Below are positions 6,010-6,970 of a DNA stretch of 6,970 bases, one piece after another. The position numbers and the translations under genes were made by a program. The DNA comes from an uncultured Prevotella sp. GTDB lineage: Bacteria; Bacteroidota; Bacteroidia; Bacteroidales; Bacteroidaceae. The stretch lies in the NCBI GenBank assembly GCA_937892695.1, contig CALBJK010000156.1, forward strand, positions 1-6,970, in the 5' to 3' direction. The notes below the pieces were generated by a model. That model was not told the origin of the DNA, searched no databases, and saw only the letters and a list, made by a program, of their open reading frames with translations. The stretch's first letter is position 1; every line of letters begins with the position of its first letter.

Positions 6010-6561
6010 ATGAAAAAAAAGATTTTTTTGTTGGCGTTGCTGTTCGCTGTCAACGGTGTTACAGTGTCATTCGCCCAGAACGATGGTGTGCAGAATAAGA
6101 TGGTTGTAGACAAGACCGAGATGGTAAAACGTCGTACCGACAATATGGTGAAACGTTACGGGCTTAACAGCAAGCAGGCAGAACAACTCTTGAAACTCAA
6201 TACCGAATATGAAGGAAAGATAGGGATGAGATTCATGCCTTTCCGCGGAATGAACGGCAGAGCCGGATTGGCTGTGCGAATGCAGCCCGGACGCGTAGAG
6301 CCCGACTCTCTGATGAGAAAGCCTCTCGATTCGGCCAAGCGCAAAGGTGGCAAGAAGAAAATGGAGACGGCACGCTCCGAATATGAAACTAAACTGAAGG
6401 ATATAATGACTTCAGAGCAGTTCCAGAAATATCAGAAAGATGGACAACTACGTTTGGGGCGGGCGACACTAAAACCTGTAGTCCGTACAGACGCAATAAA
6501 GAACAGTGCTGTAAAACAAGTCGCTGCTCCCGTTCTCGAGGAGGTCAAAAAGGCAGAATGA
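6010..6561 (+). CDS. Secreted basic protein, DUF4890/Spy-CpxP-like
   Basis: A 183-residue protein with a clear Sec signal peptide: MKKK, a hydrophobic core IFLLALLFAVNGVTV, and a likely cleavage after FA at residues 21-22 (VSFA/QND), so it should be periplasmic. No lipobox Cys is seen. The mature part has a helical segment MVKRRTDNMVKRYGLNSKQAEQLLKLNTEYE (38-68) of the type 'M...LGLT..Q...L..LN..Y' found in DUF4890 and Spy/CpxP-like proteins, a middle rich in Arg, Met and Pro (71-103), a very basic KRKGGKKK (110-117), and a second helical part SEYETKLKDIMTSEQFQKYQK (123-143), which again fits the Spy-like 'L..iLT.eQ...y' pattern. The tail is Ala/Val/Lys-rich. Family role is thought to be envelope stress or chaperone-like; nothing here proves it. 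It stands alone, with large gaps on both sides. ATG at 6010 follows AGGGA at 6003-6007, too close (2 nt) to be a normal ribosome binding site. Confidence 0.8.
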   Translation: MKKKIFLLALLFAVNGVTVSFAQNDGVQNKMVVDKTEMVKRRTDNMVKRYGLNSKQAEQLLKLNTEYEGKIGMRFMPFRGMNGRAGLAVRMQPGRVEPDSLMRKPLDSAKRKGGKKKMETARSEYETKLKDIMTSEQFQKYQKDGQLRLGRATLKPVVRTDAIKNSAVKQVAAPVLEEVKKAE

Positions 6562-6905
6562 ACAATAGCTTGTAAGCTTCAAATCTTCAATAGTTTGTGC
6601 TGCGGCTGACTTATGCCTTATTGCTGACACAACTTGCAGGTTTTACCAATGAAGTGAACTGTGTAAGGGTTGTCACAAATGGCATGAGTCTTCCGTAGTT
6701 TTTTCAGTATTTCAAAGAACTCGGAAATCCTTATAACTTGAATTCGGGTAAAACCTATAATGTTTCGTGAGTGTCCGAATGTTACCGATAGAATCCAATA
6801 CAAGTTTAATTTGCGGCTACGTCCTTCTTTACACGTCGGGTGGCATTCCTATTTTATATTGGCAATATGCGGACATTCATATAATTTTAAACAAAGTTGA
6901 CTTTT
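6562..6905. other. Intergenic region without a supportable gene
   Basis: I find no convincing terminator, RNA gene or domain-bearing frame in these 344 bp. A 61-codon frame on the minus strand (6618-6803) has no upstream partner or recognisable motif. AGGTTTTACC at 6638-6647 recurs as its reverse complement at 6747-6756. The last 30 bp before 6906 are A/T-rich, as in a gene leader of this group. Confidence 0.6.
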
Positions 6906-6970
6906 ATGGACGGACTCTTCTGGCAAAAAGTATACCTTTACACATCAGTGCTCATTGGCAGCCCCTTTCC
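6906..6970 (+). CDS. Possible start of a gene running off the window
   Basis: ATG at 6906-6908 opens a frame that continues to the window edge (MDGLFWQKVYLYTSVLIGSPF...). An in-frame TAA at 6888-6890 closes it upstream, and the leader is A/T-rich. Twenty-one residues are too few to name a family; the aromatic and hydrophobic content would suit the start of a membrane-associated protein. It may also be chance. Confidence 0.3.
   Translation, partial: MDGLFWQKVYLYTSVLIGSPF

Noticed and set aside
6618..6803. 61-codon minus-strand frame in the right-hand gap
   Set aside because: No recognisable motif, no adjacent partner gene, and A/T-rich content expected of intergenic DNA; only a genome search for copies could revive it.

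Overview
The window looks like a chromosomal segment of a member of the Bacteroidales, most likely Prevotella-like. This rests on four things: A/T-rich leaders with no convincing Shine-Dalgarno sequences, an exact match to the Bacteroidetes -7 promoter box (TAnnTTTG), a Bacteroidetes-style small secreted basic protein of the DUF4890/Spy-like kind, and the overall flavour of the ThiL and PurT proteins. The genus is inference from recognition and was not tested by a search.

Layout. At the left edge is the 3' part of thiL on the plus strand (1-690), which ends at a long imperfect hairpin with a T-tract (743-829). Six genes on the minus strand converge on that hairpin, read from 5406 down to 847: a YfcE/MJ0936-type metallophosphoesterase, a 100-residue protein that resembles sigma-70 region 4, purT, a cupin sugar 3,4-ketoisomerase (FdtA/QdtA type), a DegT/DnrJ/EryC1-type PLP aminotransferase, and a FemAB-like GNAT-fold acyltransferase. 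Gaps are 16, 37 and 108 bp, then overlaps of 4 bp (ATGA) and 1 bp (TAATG). The last three genes are therefore almost certainly translationally coupled.

The ketoisomerase, aminotransferase and acyltransferase form a recognisable pathway: a dTDP-4-keto-6-deoxyhexose is isomerised to the 3-keto form, aminated at C3, then probably N-acylated. The product would be a dTDP-3-(acyl)amino-3,6-dideoxyhexose (Fuc3N or Qui3N type). The set is orphan-like: it sits beside purine and thiamine genes, with no glycosyltransferase or rml gene in the window. The acyltransferase is of a different fold from the hexapeptide-repeat FdtC/QdtC normally found at this step, and this is the most interesting biology here.

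A divergent intergenic region (5407-6009) carries the likely promoter of the minus-strand operon, a cluster of four tandem 22-bp units around the core GCGGCATATT with strong dyad symmetry (5723-5810), and a possible ECF-sigma-type promoter ahead of a secreted 183-residue basic protein (6010-6561). The right end (6562-6905) holds no gene I can support. A possible new coding start at 6906 runs off the window.
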